This document shows, in pieces, positions 10,175 to 23,523 of a stretch of 64,000 nucleotides of DNA (position 1 is the first letter of the stretch; each line of letters opens with the position of its first letter). The translations under genes were made by a program, and so were the position numbers. This DNA comes from Chrysopilus asiliformis (taxonomy: Eukaryota; Arthropoda; Insecta; Diptera; Rhagionidae): assembly GCA_964034945.1 (NCBI GenBank), contig OZ035964.1:1200001-1264000 (forward strand), written 5' to 3'. A model generated the notes under the pieces. The model had not been told where the DNA came from, ran no database searches, and saw nothing but the letters and a program-made list of their open reading frames with translations.

Positions 10175-10640
10175 AGGAGCCGCTCCATTGCCATGACTTT
10201 TTCCCATGACAAAAAAATGCAGGAAACTAGAGCAAGATAGACTTATGTAGATCTAAAAAGGAATGACTGAATACAAGGTAAACGTTTTCCCTTCCAGTTT
10301 AACAACTTTATAGCAATCATAGCAAACCTTATGCTATGAATATAATGTTCAAATTGGCATGGTAACAAAGCTTTTGACTATGCATGCGAAGGAGAAAAAG
10401 CTTTTAAAATGACATCACGCTATAATAACAGTTTCAAGGACAAGGGACAAATGTGATTGTAGTAGAAATCGCCATAACATCGCCATAAAATCGCCATAAC
10501 AAAAGAGGGGAAATTATTTTTGCATTTGCCGACAAATTTTTGCAGTTGATTCTTATCTCCCTTTCTCGCCAAGGTATCTTCACATAAATGTGTCTCATTT
10601 TTTTGTCATGGGAAAAAGTCATGGCAATGGAGCGGCTCCT
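10175..10640. mobile_element. MITE in LINE (copy before U3)
   Basis: Same element and TCA duplication as at 4413. The two 45-bp terminal repeats are identical here. Confidence 0.85.
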
Positions 10641-11813
10641 TCAACTGCAACAAATTTAGTTGAATTTACAAATTATTGCCAGTATAAAATAGAAGATGCT
10701 CACCAAGTTGATGCCATATATACGGATTTTTCAAAAGCGTTTGATCGTGTTCAACATAAGATTTTATTGAAAAAACTCGCAATATTGGGAATACATTCTA
10801 GTCTTCTTTGTTGGTTATCGTCTTATTTATCTTCTCGCATGCAATGTGTAAAAATTTTTAATTTATTTTCACGATTCTTTGTAGTTCGTTCTGGTGTCCC
10901 GCAAGGGAGTCATCTTGGCCCCCTTTTATTTATTTTATTTACTAATGACCTGTGTAACGTCCTTAAATCGTCTAAATGTTTGCTGTATGCTGACGATCTG
11001 AAAGTTTTTCGAGTCGTAGACAGCTTTGAAGATTCTGATTTGTTGCAGAGTGATTTGAATGCACTGTCTGATTGGTGTGTAAAAAATTACATAACTTTAA
11101 ACGTCTCTAAATGCTTTTCCATGTCACTCCATCGAAAGCTCAAGCCCGTACTTTTCGATTATAAAATTAGCAATATAACAATTAATAGAGTTAATGCGAT
11201 CAAAGATCTTGGGGTGGTGTTTGATATCAAACTAACGTTCAATAATCACATCGATTATATTACTTCAAAAGCGAACGGACTTTTAGGTTTTATTATGCGT
11301 TTTTCCCGTGATCTAACTAATCCTTATGCGCTGAAAAGTATTTTTATAACTATTGTAAGGCCAATATTGGAATATGCGTGTATTGTTTGGAGTCCCAATT
11401 ATGAAGTTCACATTAAGCGAATAGAATCCATCCAAAAAAGATTTCTGCGATTTGCACTTCGCCGTCTGAGTTGGTCAGATAGGCTTGAGCTCCCGCCATA
11501 CGTATCTAGGTGTACATTGATTAACCTTGACACGTTAGGTTTTCGTCGTGATTTGTTACGTACCATGTTTCTTTTTAATGTTATGTTAGGAATTATTGAC
11601 TCCCCTGTAATTTTGTCAAAAATTGGTTTTAACGTCCCCTCCCGTTCTCTAAGATCTCACCCCTTTCTAAACGTACCGTTCCATAGGACTGTTTACGGAA
11701 CTAACGAGCCTATTAGCAATATGTGCCAGTTGTTCAACAATTGGTCAATGTTTTTTGATTTTAACATGTCTCGTGCTATGTTTCGTAAAAGAATCATTTT
11801 AAGTAAATTGTAG
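10608..11813 (+). pseudogene. LINE RT catalytic half plus full C-terminus
   Basis: ATG at 10608 within the MITE repeat; 401 codons. After the RT catalytic blocks comes the C-terminal region typical of this LINE group (RPILEYACIVWSP, then IQKRFLRFALRRL). It ends in MFRKRIILSKL. It is one of only two copies without the 19-bp deletion, so it shows the ancestral 3' coding end. Confidence 0.85.
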
Positions 11814-11973
11814 TTTTGTTTTTCTGATGCACTATATATTTTATCTATTTTTTTATTGTAATTTTGCTTTTATTTATTTTTCTTTAATATTATTTTTCTT
11901 AAATCTATTGTATTTGTTGGAATCTGCCTGTTTTAGGATTTTTGTACCTGTTGGCTATGAAATTAATAATAAT

Positions 11974-13647
11974 AATACGTCTAAAACCGATTTTGACACT
12001 ATTTTGACATTTGAATTTGAAATATTATTGTTCGCCGTGAATTTCCGTGAATTTGTGTACATTATTTTTTCAATAAATAAAATATTATTGTTCGCTGTGT
12101 TCCGTGAATTTTCCGTGAAGTTCCAATCGTATTATTTTCCGGCAGAAGCTGAAGAATATCAAAATGGAGAACGTTTCAAGGAAAAGCAGTACAAGGAAAA
12201 GCAGTACAAGGAAAAGACTGTCCCATTTGCCAGTAATCTCAAGGAGAGACATCCTCTTCATGAGGCCGATTACAAAAGTAGGATTAAGTGAAGAGATTGT
12301 TGAGCGTCTCAAGAATTGTGAGGGAGGCAATCGGAAAAAGGGGAGGGAACATCCTGAAGACGTTAACCCCGGAGATGCATTACTAAAGATTAAAAAGGAG
12401 AAGCGGAAGAAGAAAGAGAACATTTCATCTCCAAGCAGTAGTCCGCTTCGAAACGGAGTGAAGCCCAAGAGAACGATTTATCTTGGATCAAAACTCTTTG
12501 ATTTCACTAGGCTACATTATAGTTTAAAATTACATCTAATGAAATATCTTTGTAATGTTCGCGTTTTAATTTCAAATAAATGCCTATAAGTTTATGTTAC
12601 GCTAATTTTTACCTTTTCGAACCCCATTCCCACTACTTGTCACGCTTTTAGGTGCTGGCGCTAGAGTCTCACCGTATGTCAATTTTTGGTCGAAGCCGAA
12701 CTTCGGTCTTCTAATTTCTTATCATTTCTAATATCTTGGACGAAAATGCTCCAATAAATTCTGAATGTAGTGTGTGAAACGAAATCTTACCGTGAAAAAT
12801 TTTCTGCAAAAACGAGGTGCCGAAAACGAAAAGGATACGTTTGGTGGTGATGGAAAAATTCAATTTTTTTTTATCATTCTAAACACACTGGTGTAATTCA
12901 TTTTTGTGTGTGATGACGGGATCTTGGCGTTACAAACGGTAAGGCAAATTTAATATACCCTTTGGTTTCACCATACGGGTATAAAAATGAAATTACATCG
13001 GATTCCTTTTTTTTGCCATGGCTGTGGGTGTTGCAAATCGTCCGCTACCAATTGTAGAACGTAAATAAACGTTGTTTTCGGCATTCAAAAACGCAAAAAA
13101 AAATCCACATCGTCCCAATTATTTATTGTATTTCATTGTGGCATATGGTAGATTCGGCGGTCAAATCGATCATTCATCACTACTTGCCCATCACTCTCGA
13201 TGTCGTCGAAATCGCGAAATAAACCATCACCGCCAAAAATCAAATCCATTTTCTACATACACAAAAACCAATCACAGAATAATATAATCAATTCAATAAA
13301 AATCGACTACGCCAGTATTATATTATAGGTGAAGAAATCAAATTGGCATAAATTCGAGTACTAACATCGCTAGACCCTCGATTTTGAGGGTCTAGGAAAT
13401 AATGAGTACCAGCTAATACTCCGTACCAAAGTCCGTACTAAGGCGCGCTAGTACTTGGTGAAGAAATGACTTGATACCAATTTGAGTACCAAATTTTGGT
13501 CTAATACCGGTAATAGCGTTAGTACTCTGTGAAGAAATCGGCCGTTAGCCTTGCATTTTACGAGAAACGGAACTGTGCAAAATTTCTAGTCTCTAGCTCA
13601 ATCCGTGCGCCCGCAATCCGCGCCACAGACGGACGGACGGACGGACG

Positions 13648-13718
<71 letters not shown>

Positions 13719-15144
13719 GGACGGACATGCAAAAATTAATTATTTTTATCATTCTAAACACACTGGTATAATTCATTTTTGTGTGTGATGACGGGATCTT
13801 GGCGTTACAAACGGTAAGGCAAAGTTAGTATACCCTTGTTATACATACCATACGGGTATAAAAACCACGCGAAAAAATTTTGAATTTCGCAGGAATGCCT
13901 TATGAAGACTAAACTGGGCACAGAGATGGACTTTGATATTTGGAGCGACCAAACTTACGCAATTTTTTGGCGTCAAAATTTGTAGGATTTAGTATTTTTT
14001 TTTTGGAGAGTTTTCGAACGGTTTTTTAAAGCATCTGCGTTCGTTTTTGGAGAGCTGAGCCATATGGATATTTCTGATCTGAGGATAATTAAAAAAGGAC
14101 ACTGTATGAGAATCATATCATAGTATATTAGATTTGGTATTCCGTTTGTAACGCATCGAACCAATCGTCGGACACAAAAATGAACTACAGCAGGGTGTTA
14201 AGGATGTCAAAAGATTTTGATTGGTAAAAGCCTGTCCGTCTGTCTACCATTTACACCATTCATTATTCTCCGTCGATGTCAAATTGCCACTGTGTATTTT
14301 TCATTGTGTGATTCCACCGTGCATTTCCACGCTTCTAACGTTCCACCGTGTTATTTCCACCGTGGAGTGTTCACCGTGCAGCTCCCCACCGTGCGAAATC
14401 CACATTGTAATTTCCACCGTGCAATTTTGACCGTGAAATTTTCACCGTGCATTTTTTACCGTGCGAAGTCCACAATGCAGTTTCCACCGCCTGACTTTCA
14501 CCGTGTTATTTGCATCGTGAATGTCCCCGTGGTTTTTCCATTGTGCCATTTCCACCGTTTAATTTTCACGATGTAATTTTGAACTCGCAACGTCAGTCCA
14601 TTTCTTTCTTTATGTATTATTATTGAAAAAAGATGCTAGGCCGCTAGATGTTAGACAGATAAGCTAGTTTGTATATCGTAGGGACCCGTTTTAAAACATA
14701 ACAAAAGCTATAATTGCCAATTTGGCAATGATTGGAGACCCGTATGGTGATATTCGTATCAAAATTCGAACAGTTGTACCAAAATTCCACTTTGAAGTCA
14801 AACTTTCCAATAAGATTTTTTAAAACTTATTCCAATCGGATTTTGATGTATGGTAGTTTTATGTAGAATCATATCCTAAATAACTTTTGTTCTTGGACTT
14901 TTTTGATAAGATGCATCGTTTTTGTTATATTCGCAAAAAACATTTTCGTTCGTACGGTCCATTTTTGCCCATTAACGAACTTACGGCCAATTTCTTCACA
15001 GAGTACTAAAGTGGAGTCTAGCTAGTCCAGGTACTAGCTCTGATACTCGGTACCAACGAAAAGTTAGTACTTGTGCATTTCTTCACATCGCTAGTACCGG
15101 AGCTAAATTCATCAGCCGGTACTAGCGGCAAATACGTCTAAAAC
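11974..15144 (+). repeat. Array spacer U3
   Basis: ORF 12164-12589, microsatellite 13627-13727 (101 bp), minisatellite 14286-14577. It carries the B-type variants: VYIIFS, ENVSRK, TTA with a 10-T run near 13955, and TTTGTTATATTC near 14922. It is most similar to U6. Confidence 0.85.
12164..12589 (+). CDS. Unidentified 141-aa basic ORF (U3)
   Basis: As at 632, with T5S-type (ENVSRK) and F-to-L changes near the N-terminus. Confidence 0.35.
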   Translation: MENVSRKSSTRKSSTRKRLSHLPVISRRDILFMRPITKVGLSEEIVERLKNCEGGNRKKGREHPEDVNPGDALLKIKKEKRKKKENISSPSSSPLRNGVKPKRTIYLGSKLFDFTRLHYSLKLHLMKYLCNVRVLISNKCL

Positions 15145-17765
15145 TAAGCTAATAATTTTTATTGTTTTTTATATGTTGGTTTTGAGCTTTTTGTTCCGAA
15201 AAAGAAGATTGCATTCCATAGGCACCCGCCATGGTACACGAAATTTTTATCAAGAGTAAAAAACTCCAAACGCAAAGCTTATAAATTGTACGTTCGCACT
15301 AGACTTAATATACATTATCAAACGTACTCGTATTTGCGCAAAAGATTTGCTGCTATTCAGAAGTCAAATTACAAATCTTATTTATTAGATCTTCAAAACA
15401 ATCTAGTCTCTGATCCGTCGAAATTTTGGAACTTCGTTAACTTAAAAAAAAAGTCATCTGGCTACCCTAAAAGAATGTTTCTTGATGAGACAGTTGCGAA
15501 TTGTGAGAAAGATATTTTGAATCTATTCGCTGATTTTTTCCAGAGTGTCTACGTTGATCCTCCGGACGATAATTCTATAAATTTATCATTATGTGAAAAC
15601 ATTGTTAATATTGGATCAATTGAACTAGATGTTGACTCTGTTCTTACCGAGTTGAATGGTTTAAATGTTAAGAAGGGGGCTGGGCCTGATCTTGTTTCTC
15701 CTTTCATTCTTAAGAATTGTGCCGAAAGTCTGTGCTATCCATTGACCACAATATTTAATTATTCTTTGCGTTTAGGTCAGTTTCCCTCTGCCTGGAAAAC
15801 TTCCTATATAACACCTGTTTTTAAAAGTGGTAGTAAGAATAATATAAAAAATTATCGCCCGATCGCGATTCTTCCCACTGTCGCCAAATTATTCGAAAAA
15901 CTCGTGTGCAATGTTTTAACTGCCACGCTTAAGCAACACATATCCATCCATCAGCACGGATTCGTTAAAGGTCGATCAAGGAGCCGCTCCATTGCCATGA
16001 CTTTTTCCCATGACAAAAAAATGCAGGAAACTAGAGCAAGATAGACTTATGTAGATCTAAAAAGGAATGACTGAATACAAGGTAAACGTTTTCCCTTCCA
16101 GTTTAACAACTTTATAGCAATCATAGCAAACCTTATGCTATGAATATAATGTTCAAATTGGCATGGTAACAAAGCTTTTGACTATGCATGCGAAGGAGAA
16201 AAAGCTTTTAAAATGACATCACGCTATAATAACAGTTTCAAGGACAAGGGACAAATGTGATTGTAGTAGAAATCGCCATAACATCGCCATAAAATCGCCA
16301 TAACAAAAGAGGGGAAATTATTTTTGCATTTGCCGACAAATTTTTGCAGTTGATTCTTATCTCCCTTTCTCGCCAAGGTATCTTCACATAAATGTGTCTC
16401 ATTTTTTTGTCATGGGAAAGAGTCATGGCAATGGAGCGGCTCCTTCAACTGCAACAAATTTAGTTGAATTTACAAATTATTGCCAGTATAAAATAGAAGA
16501 TGCTCACCAAGTTGATGCCATATATACGGATTTTTCAAAAGCGTTTGATCGTGTTCAACATAAGATTTTATTGAAAAAACTCGCAATATTGGGAATACAT
16601 TCTAGTCTTCTTTGTTGGTTATCGTCTTATTTATCTTCTCGCATGCAATGTGTAAAAATTTTTAATTTATTTTCACGATTCTTTGTAGTTCGTTCTGGTG
16701 TCCCGCAAGGGAGTCATCTTGGCCCCCTTTTATTTATTTTATTTACTAATGACCTGTGTAACGTCCTTAAATCGTCTAAATGTTTGCTGTATGCTGACGA
16801 TCTGAAAGTTTTTCGAGTCGTAGACAGCTTTCAAGATTCTGATTTGTTGCAGAGTGATTTGAATGCACTGTCTGATTGGTGTGTAAAAAATTACATAACT
16901 TTAAACGTCTCTAAATGCTTTTCCATGTCACTCCATCGAAAGCTCAAGCCCGTACTTTTCGATTATAAAATTAGCAATATAACAATTAATAGAGTTAATG
17001 CGATCAAAGATCTTGGGGTGGTGTTTGATATCAAACTAACGTTCAATAATCACATCGATTATATTACTTCAAAAGCGAACGGACTTTTAGGTTTTATTAT
17101 GCGCTTTTCCCGTGATCTAACTAATCCTTATGCGCTGAAAAGTATTTTTATAACTATTGTAAGGCCAATATTGGAATATGCGTGTATTGTTTGGAGTCCC
17201 AATTATGAAGTTCACATTAAGCGAATAGAATCCATCCAAAAAAGATTTCTGCGATTTGCACTTCGCCGTCTGAGTTGGTCAGATACGTATCTAGGTGTAC
17301 ATTGATTAACCTTGACACGTTAGGTTTTCGTCGTGATTTGTTACGTACCATGTTTCTTTTTAATGTTATGTTAGGAATTATTGACTCCCCTGTAATTTTG
17401 TCAAAAATTGGTTTTAACGTCCCCTCTAAGTTCTCTAAGATCTCACCCCTTTCTAAACGTACCGTTCCATAGGACTGTTTACGGAACTAACGAGCCTATT
17501 AGCAATATGTGCCAGTTGTTCAACAATTGGTCAATGTTTTTTGATTTTAACATGTCTCGTGCTATGTTTCGTAAAAGAATCATTTTAAGTAAATTGTAGT
17601 TTTGATTTTGTTTTTCTGATGCACTATATATTTTATCTATTTTTTTATTGTAATTTTGCTTTTATTTATTTTTCTTTAATATTATTTTTCTTAAATCTAT
17701 TGTATTTGTTGGAATCTGCCTGTTTTAGGATTTTTGTACCTGTTGGCTATGAAATTAATAATAAT
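15145..17765 (+). mobile_element. LINE copy before U4
   Basis: MITE at 15979-16444; 19-bp deletion and CTAAG indel present; FKSGSKN variant in the N-terminal half. 3' target duplication from 17766. Confidence 0.9.
15979..16444. mobile_element. MITE in LINE (copy before U4)
   Basis: Same element as at 4413, with the GAAAGAG form of the right terminal repeat. Confidence 0.85.
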
Positions 17766-19432
17766 AATACGTCTAAAACCGATTTTGACACTATTTTGAC
17801 ATTTGAATTTGAAATATTATTGTTCGCCGTGAATTTCCGTGAATTTGTGTACGTTATTTTTTCAATAAATAAAATATTATTGTTCGCTGTGTTCCGTGAA
17901 TTTTCCGTGAAGTTCCAATCGTATTATTTTCCGGCAGAAGCTGAAGAATATCAAAATGGAGAACGTTACAAGGAAAAGCAGTACAAGGAAAAGCAGTACA
18001 AGGAAAAGACTGTCCCATTTCCCAGTAATCTCAAGGAGAGACATCCTCTTCATGAGGCCGATTACAAAAGTAGGATTAAGTGAAGAGATTGTTGAGCGTC
18101 TCAAGAATTGTGAGGGAGGCAATCGGAAAAAGGGGAGGGAACATCCTGAAGACGTTAACCCCGGAGATGCATTACTAAAGATTAAAAAGGAGAAGCGGAA
18201 GAAGAAAGAGAACATTTCATCTCCAAGCAGTAGTCCGCTTCGAAACGGAGTGAAGCCCAAGAGAACGATTTATCTTGGATCAAAACTCTTTGATTTCACT
18301 AGGCTACATTATAGTTTAAAATTACATCTAATGAAATATCTTTGTAATGTTCGCGTTTTAATTTCAAATAAATGCCTATAAGTTTATGTTACGCTAATTT
18401 TTACCTTTTCGAACCCCATTCCCACTACTTGTCACGCTTTTAGGTGCTGGCGCTAGAGTCTCACCGTATGTCAATTTTTGGTCGAAGCCGAACTTCGGTC
18501 TTCTAATTTCTTATCATTTCTAATATCTTGGACGAAAATGCTCCAATAAATTCTGAATGTAGTGTGTGAAACGAAATCTTACCGTGAAAAATTTTCTGCA
18601 AAAACGAGGTGCCGATAACGAAAAGGATACGTTTTGGTGGTGATGGAAAAATTCAATTTTTTTTATCATTCTAAACACACTGGTGTAATTCATTTTTGTG
18701 TGTGATGACGGGATCTTGGCGTTACAAACGGTAAGGCAAATTTAATATACCCTTTGGTTTCACCATACGGGTATAAAAATGAAATTACATCGGATTCCTT
18801 TTTTTTGCCATGGCTGTGGGTGTTGCAAATCGTCCGCTACCAATTGTAGAACGTAAATAAACGTTGTTTTCGGCATTCAAAAACGCAAAAAAAAAATCCA
18901 CATCGTCCCAATTATTTATTGTATTTCATTGTGGCATATGGCAGATTCGGCGGTCAAATCGATAATTCATCACTACTTGCCCATCACTCTCGATGTCGTC
19001 GAAATCGCGAAGTAAACCATCACCGCCAAAAATCAAATCCATTTTCTACATACACAAAAACCAATCACAGAATAATATAATCAATTCAATAAAAATCGAC
19101 TACGCCAGTATTATATTATAGGTGAAGAAATCAAATTGGCATAAATTCGAGTACTAACATCGCTAGACCCTCGATTTTGAGGGTCTAGGAAATAATGAGT
19201 ACCAGCTAATACTCCGTACCAAAGTCCGTACTAAGGCGCGCTAGTACTTGGTGAAGAAATGACTTGATACCAATTTGAGTACCAAATTTTGGTCTAATAC
19301 CGGTAATAGCGTTAGTACTCTGTGAAGAAATCGGCCGTTAGCCTTGCATTTTACGAGAAACGGAACTGTGCAAAATTTCTAGTCTCTAGCTCAATCCGTG
19401 CGCCCGCAATCCGCGCCACAGACGGACGGACG

Positions 19433-19475
<43 letters not shown>

Positions 19476-20902
19476 GGACGGACATGCAAAAATTAATTAT
19501 TTTTATCATTCTAAACACACTGGTATAATTCATTTTTGTGTGTGATGACGGGATCTTGGCGTTACAAACGGTAAGGCAAAGTTAGTATACCCTTGTTATA
19601 CATACCATACGGGTATAAAAACCACGCGAAAAAATTTTGAATTTCGCAGGAATGCCTTATGAAGACTAAACTGGGCACAGAGATGGACTTTGATATTTGG
19701 AGCGACCAAACAGACGCAATTTTTTGGCGTCAAAATTTGTAGGATTTAGTATTTTTTTTTTTGGAGAGTTTTCGAACGGTTTTTTAAAGCATCTGCGTTC
19801 GTTTTTGGAGAGCTGAGCCATATGGATATTTCTGATCTGAGGATAATTAAAAAAGGACACTGTATGAGAATCATATCATAGTATATTAGATTTGGTATTC
19901 CGTTTGTAACGCATCGAACCAATCGTCGGACACAAAAATGAACTACAGCAGGGTGTTAAGGATGTCAAAAGATTTTGATTGGTAAAAGCCTGTCCGTCTG
20001 TCTACCATTTGCACCATTCATTATTCTCCGTCGATGTCAAATTGCCACTGTGTATTTTTCATTGTGTGATTCCACCGTGCATTTCCACGCTTCTAACGTT
20101 CCACCGTGTTATTTCCACCGTGGAGTGTTCACCGTGCAGCTCCCCACCGTGCGAAATCCACATTGTAATTTCCACCGTGCAATTTTGACCGTGAAATTTT
20201 CACCGTGCATTTTTTACCGTGCGAAGTCCACAATGCAGTTTCCACCGCCTGACTTTCACCGTGTTATTTGCATCGTGAATGTCCCCGTGGTTTTTCCATT
20301 GTGCCATTTCCACCGTTTAATTTTCACGATGTAATTTTGAACTCGCAACGTCAGTCCATTTCTTTCTTTATGTATTATTATTGAAAAAAGATGCTAGGCC
20401 GCTAGATGTTAGACAGATAAGCTAGTTTGTATATCGTAGGGACCCGTTTTAAAACATAACAAAAGCTATAATTGCCAATTTGGCAATGATTGGAGACCCG
20501 TATGGTGATATTCGTATCAAAATTCGAACAGTTGTACCAAAATTCCACTTTGAAGTCAAACTTTCCAATAAGATTTTTTAAAACTTATTCCAATCGGATT
20601 TTGATGTATGGTAGTTTTATGTAGAATCATATCCCAAATAACTTTTGTTCTTTGACTTTTTTGATAAGATGCATCGTTTTTGAGATATTCGCAAAAAACA
20701 TTTTCGTTCGTACGGTCCATTTTTGCCCATTAACGAACTTACGGCCAATTTCTTCACAGAGTACTAAAGTGGAGTCTAGCTAGTCCAGGTACTAGCTCTG
20801 ATACTCGGTACCAACGAAAAGTTAGTACTTGTGCATTTCTTCACATCGCAAGTACCGGAGCTAAATTCATCAGCCGGTACTAGCGGCAAATACGTCTAAA
20901 AC
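17766..20902 (+). repeat. Array spacer U4
   Basis: ORF 17956-18381, microsatellite 19420-19484 (65 bp), minisatellite 20044-20335. It aligns with U1 at an offset of 17,324. Confidence 0.85.
17956..18381 (+). CDS. Unidentified 141-aa basic ORF (U4)
   Basis: Translation identical to the U1 copy. Confidence 0.35.
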   Translation: MENVTRKSSTRKSSTRKRLSHFPVISRRDILFMRPITKVGLSEEIVERLKNCEGGNRKKGREHPEDVNPGDALLKIKKEKRKKKENISSPSSSPLRNGVKPKRTIYLGSKLFDFTRLHYSLKLHLMKYLCNVRVLISNKCL

Positions 20903-23523
20903 TAAGCTAATAATTTTTATTGTTTTTTATATGTTGGTTTTGAGCTTTTTGTTCCGAAAAAGAAGATTGCATTCCATAGGCACCCGCCATGGTACACGAA
21001 ATTTTTATCAAGAGTAAAAAACTCCAAACGCAAAGCTTATAAATTGTACGTTCGCACTAGACTTAATATACATTATCAAACGTACTCGTATTTGCGCAAA
21101 AGATTTGCTGCTATTCAGAAGTCAAATTACAAATCTTATTTATTAGATCTTCAAAACAATCTAGTCTCTGATCCGTCCAAATTTTGGAACTTCGTTAACT
21201 TAAAAAAAAAGTCATCTGGCTACCCTAAAAGAATGTTTCTTGATGAGACAGTTGCGAATTGTGAGAAAGATATTTTGAATCTATTCGCTGATTTTTTCCA
21301 GAGTGTCTACGTTGATCCTCCGGACGATAATTCTATAAATTTATCATTATGTGAAAACATTGTTAATATTGGATCAATTGAACTAGATGTTGACTCTGTT
21401 CTTACCGAGTTGAATGGTTTAAATGTTAAGAAGGGGGCTGGGCCTGATCTTGTTTCTCCTTTCATTCTTAAGAATTGTGCCGAAAGTCTGTGCTATCCAT
21501 TGACCACAATATTTAATTATTCTTTGCGTTTAGGTCAGTTTCCCTCTGCCTGGAAAACTTCCTATATAACACCTGTTTTTAAAAGTGGTAGTAAGAATAA
21601 TATAAAAAATTATCGCCCGATCGCGATTCTTCCCACTGTCGCCAAATTATTCGAAAAACTCGTGTGCAATGTTTTAACTGCCACGCTTAAGCAACACATA
21701 TCCATCCATCAGCACGGATTCGTTAAAGGTCGATCAAGGAGCCGCTCCATTGCCATGACTTTTTCCCATGACAAAAAAATGCAGGAAACTAGAGCAAGAT
21801 AGACTTATGTAGATCTAAAAAGGAATGACTGAATACAAGGTAAACGTTTTCCCTTCCAGTTTAACAACTTTATAGCAATCATAGCAAACCTTATGCTATG
21901 AATATAATGTTCAAATTGGCATGGTAACAAAGCTTTTGACTATGCATGCGAAGGAGAAAAAGCTTTTAAAATGACATCACGCTATAATAACAGTTTCAAG
22001 GACAAGGGACAAATGTGATTGTAGTAGAAATCGCCATAACATCGCCATAAAATCGCCATAACAAAAGAGGGGAAATTATTTTTGCATTTGCCGACAAATT
22101 TTTGCAGTTGATTCTTATCTCCCTTTCTCGCCAAGGTATCTTCACATAAATGTGTCTCATTTTTTTGTCATGGGAAAGAGTCATGGCAATGGAGCGGCTC
22201 CTTCAACTGCAACAAATTTAGTTGAATTTACAAATTATTGCCAGTATAAAATAGAAGATGCTCACCAAGTTGATGCCATATATACGGATTTTTCAAAAGC
22301 GTTTGATCGTGTTCAACATAAGATTTTATTGAAAAAACTCGCAATATTGGGAATACATTCTAGTCTTCTTTGTTGGTTATCGTCTTATTTATCTTCTCGC
22401 ATGCAATGTGTAAAAATTTTTAATTTATTTTCACGATTCTTTGTAGTTCGTTCTGGTGTCCCGCAAGGGAGTCATCTTGGCCCCCTTTTATTTATTTTAT
22501 TTACTAATGACCTGTGTAACGTCCTTAAATCGTCTAAATGTTTGCTGTATGCTGACGATCTGAAAGTTTTTCGAGTCGTAGACAGCTTTCAAGATTCTGA
22601 TTTGTTGCAGAGTGATTTGAATGCACTGTCTGATTGGTGTGTAAAAAATTACATAACTTTAAACGTCTCTAAATGCTTTTCCATGTCACTCCATCGAAAG
22701 CTCAAGCCCGTACTTTTCGATTATAAAATTAGCAATATAACAATTAATAGAGTTAATGCGATCAAAGATCTTGGGGTGGTGTTTGATATCAAACTAACGT
22801 TCAATAATCACATCGATTATATTACTTCAAAAGCGAACGGACTTTTAGGTTTTATTATGCGTTTTTCCCGTGATCTAACTAATCCTTATGCGCTGAAAAG
22901 TATTTTTATAACTATTGTAAGGCCAATATTGGAATATGCGTGTATTGTTTGGAGTCCCAATTATGAAGTTCACATTAAGCGAATAGAATCCATCCAAAAA
23001 AGATTTCTGCGATTTGCACTTCGCCGTCTGAGTTGGTCAGATACGTATCTAGGTGTACATTGATTAACCTTGACACGTTAGGTTTTCGTCGTGATTTGTT
23101 ACGTACCATGTTTCTTTTTAATGTTATGTTAGGAATTATTGACTCCCCTGTAATTTTGTCAAAAATTGGTTTTAACGTCCCCTCTAAGTTCTCTAAGATC
23201 TCACCCCTTTCTAAACGTACCGTTCCATAGGACTGTTTACGGAACTAACGAGCCTATTAGCAATATGTGCCAGTTGTTCAACAATTGGTCAATGTTTTTT
23301 GATTTTAACATGTCTCGTGCTATGTTTCGTAAAAGAATCATTTTAAGTAAATTGTAGTTTTGATTTTGTTTTTCTGATGCACTATATATTTTATCTATTT
23401 TTTTATTGTAATTTTGCTTTTATTTATTTTTCTTTAATATTATTTTTCTTAAATCTATTGTATTTGTTGGAATCTGCCTGTTTTAGGATTTTTGTACCTG
23501 TTGGCTATGAAATTAATAATAAT
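20903..23523 (+). mobile_element. LINE copy before U5
   Basis: MITE at 21737-22202; 19-bp deletion and CTAAG indel; FKSGSKN. It differs at that site from its 17,324-bp partner at 3579 (FKSDSKN). Confidence 0.9.
21737..22202. mobile_element. MITE in LINE (copy before U5)
   Basis: Same element as at 4413, GAAAGAG form. Confidence 0.85.

Larger units (their letters stand above)
9341..11973 (+). mobile_element. LINE copy before U3, second half intact
   Basis: Target duplication ends at 9340; the 3' duplicate is 11974-11987. The MITE is at 10175-10640. This copy keeps the 19 bp (AGGCTTGAGCTCCCGCCAT, from about 11481) and the CCCG form, so the RT catalytic half runs uninterrupted to the natural C-terminus at 11813. 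It lacks 6 bp in the 3' UTR (GATTTT) and has E for Q in the VDSF(E/Q)DSD stretch. Confidence 0.9.
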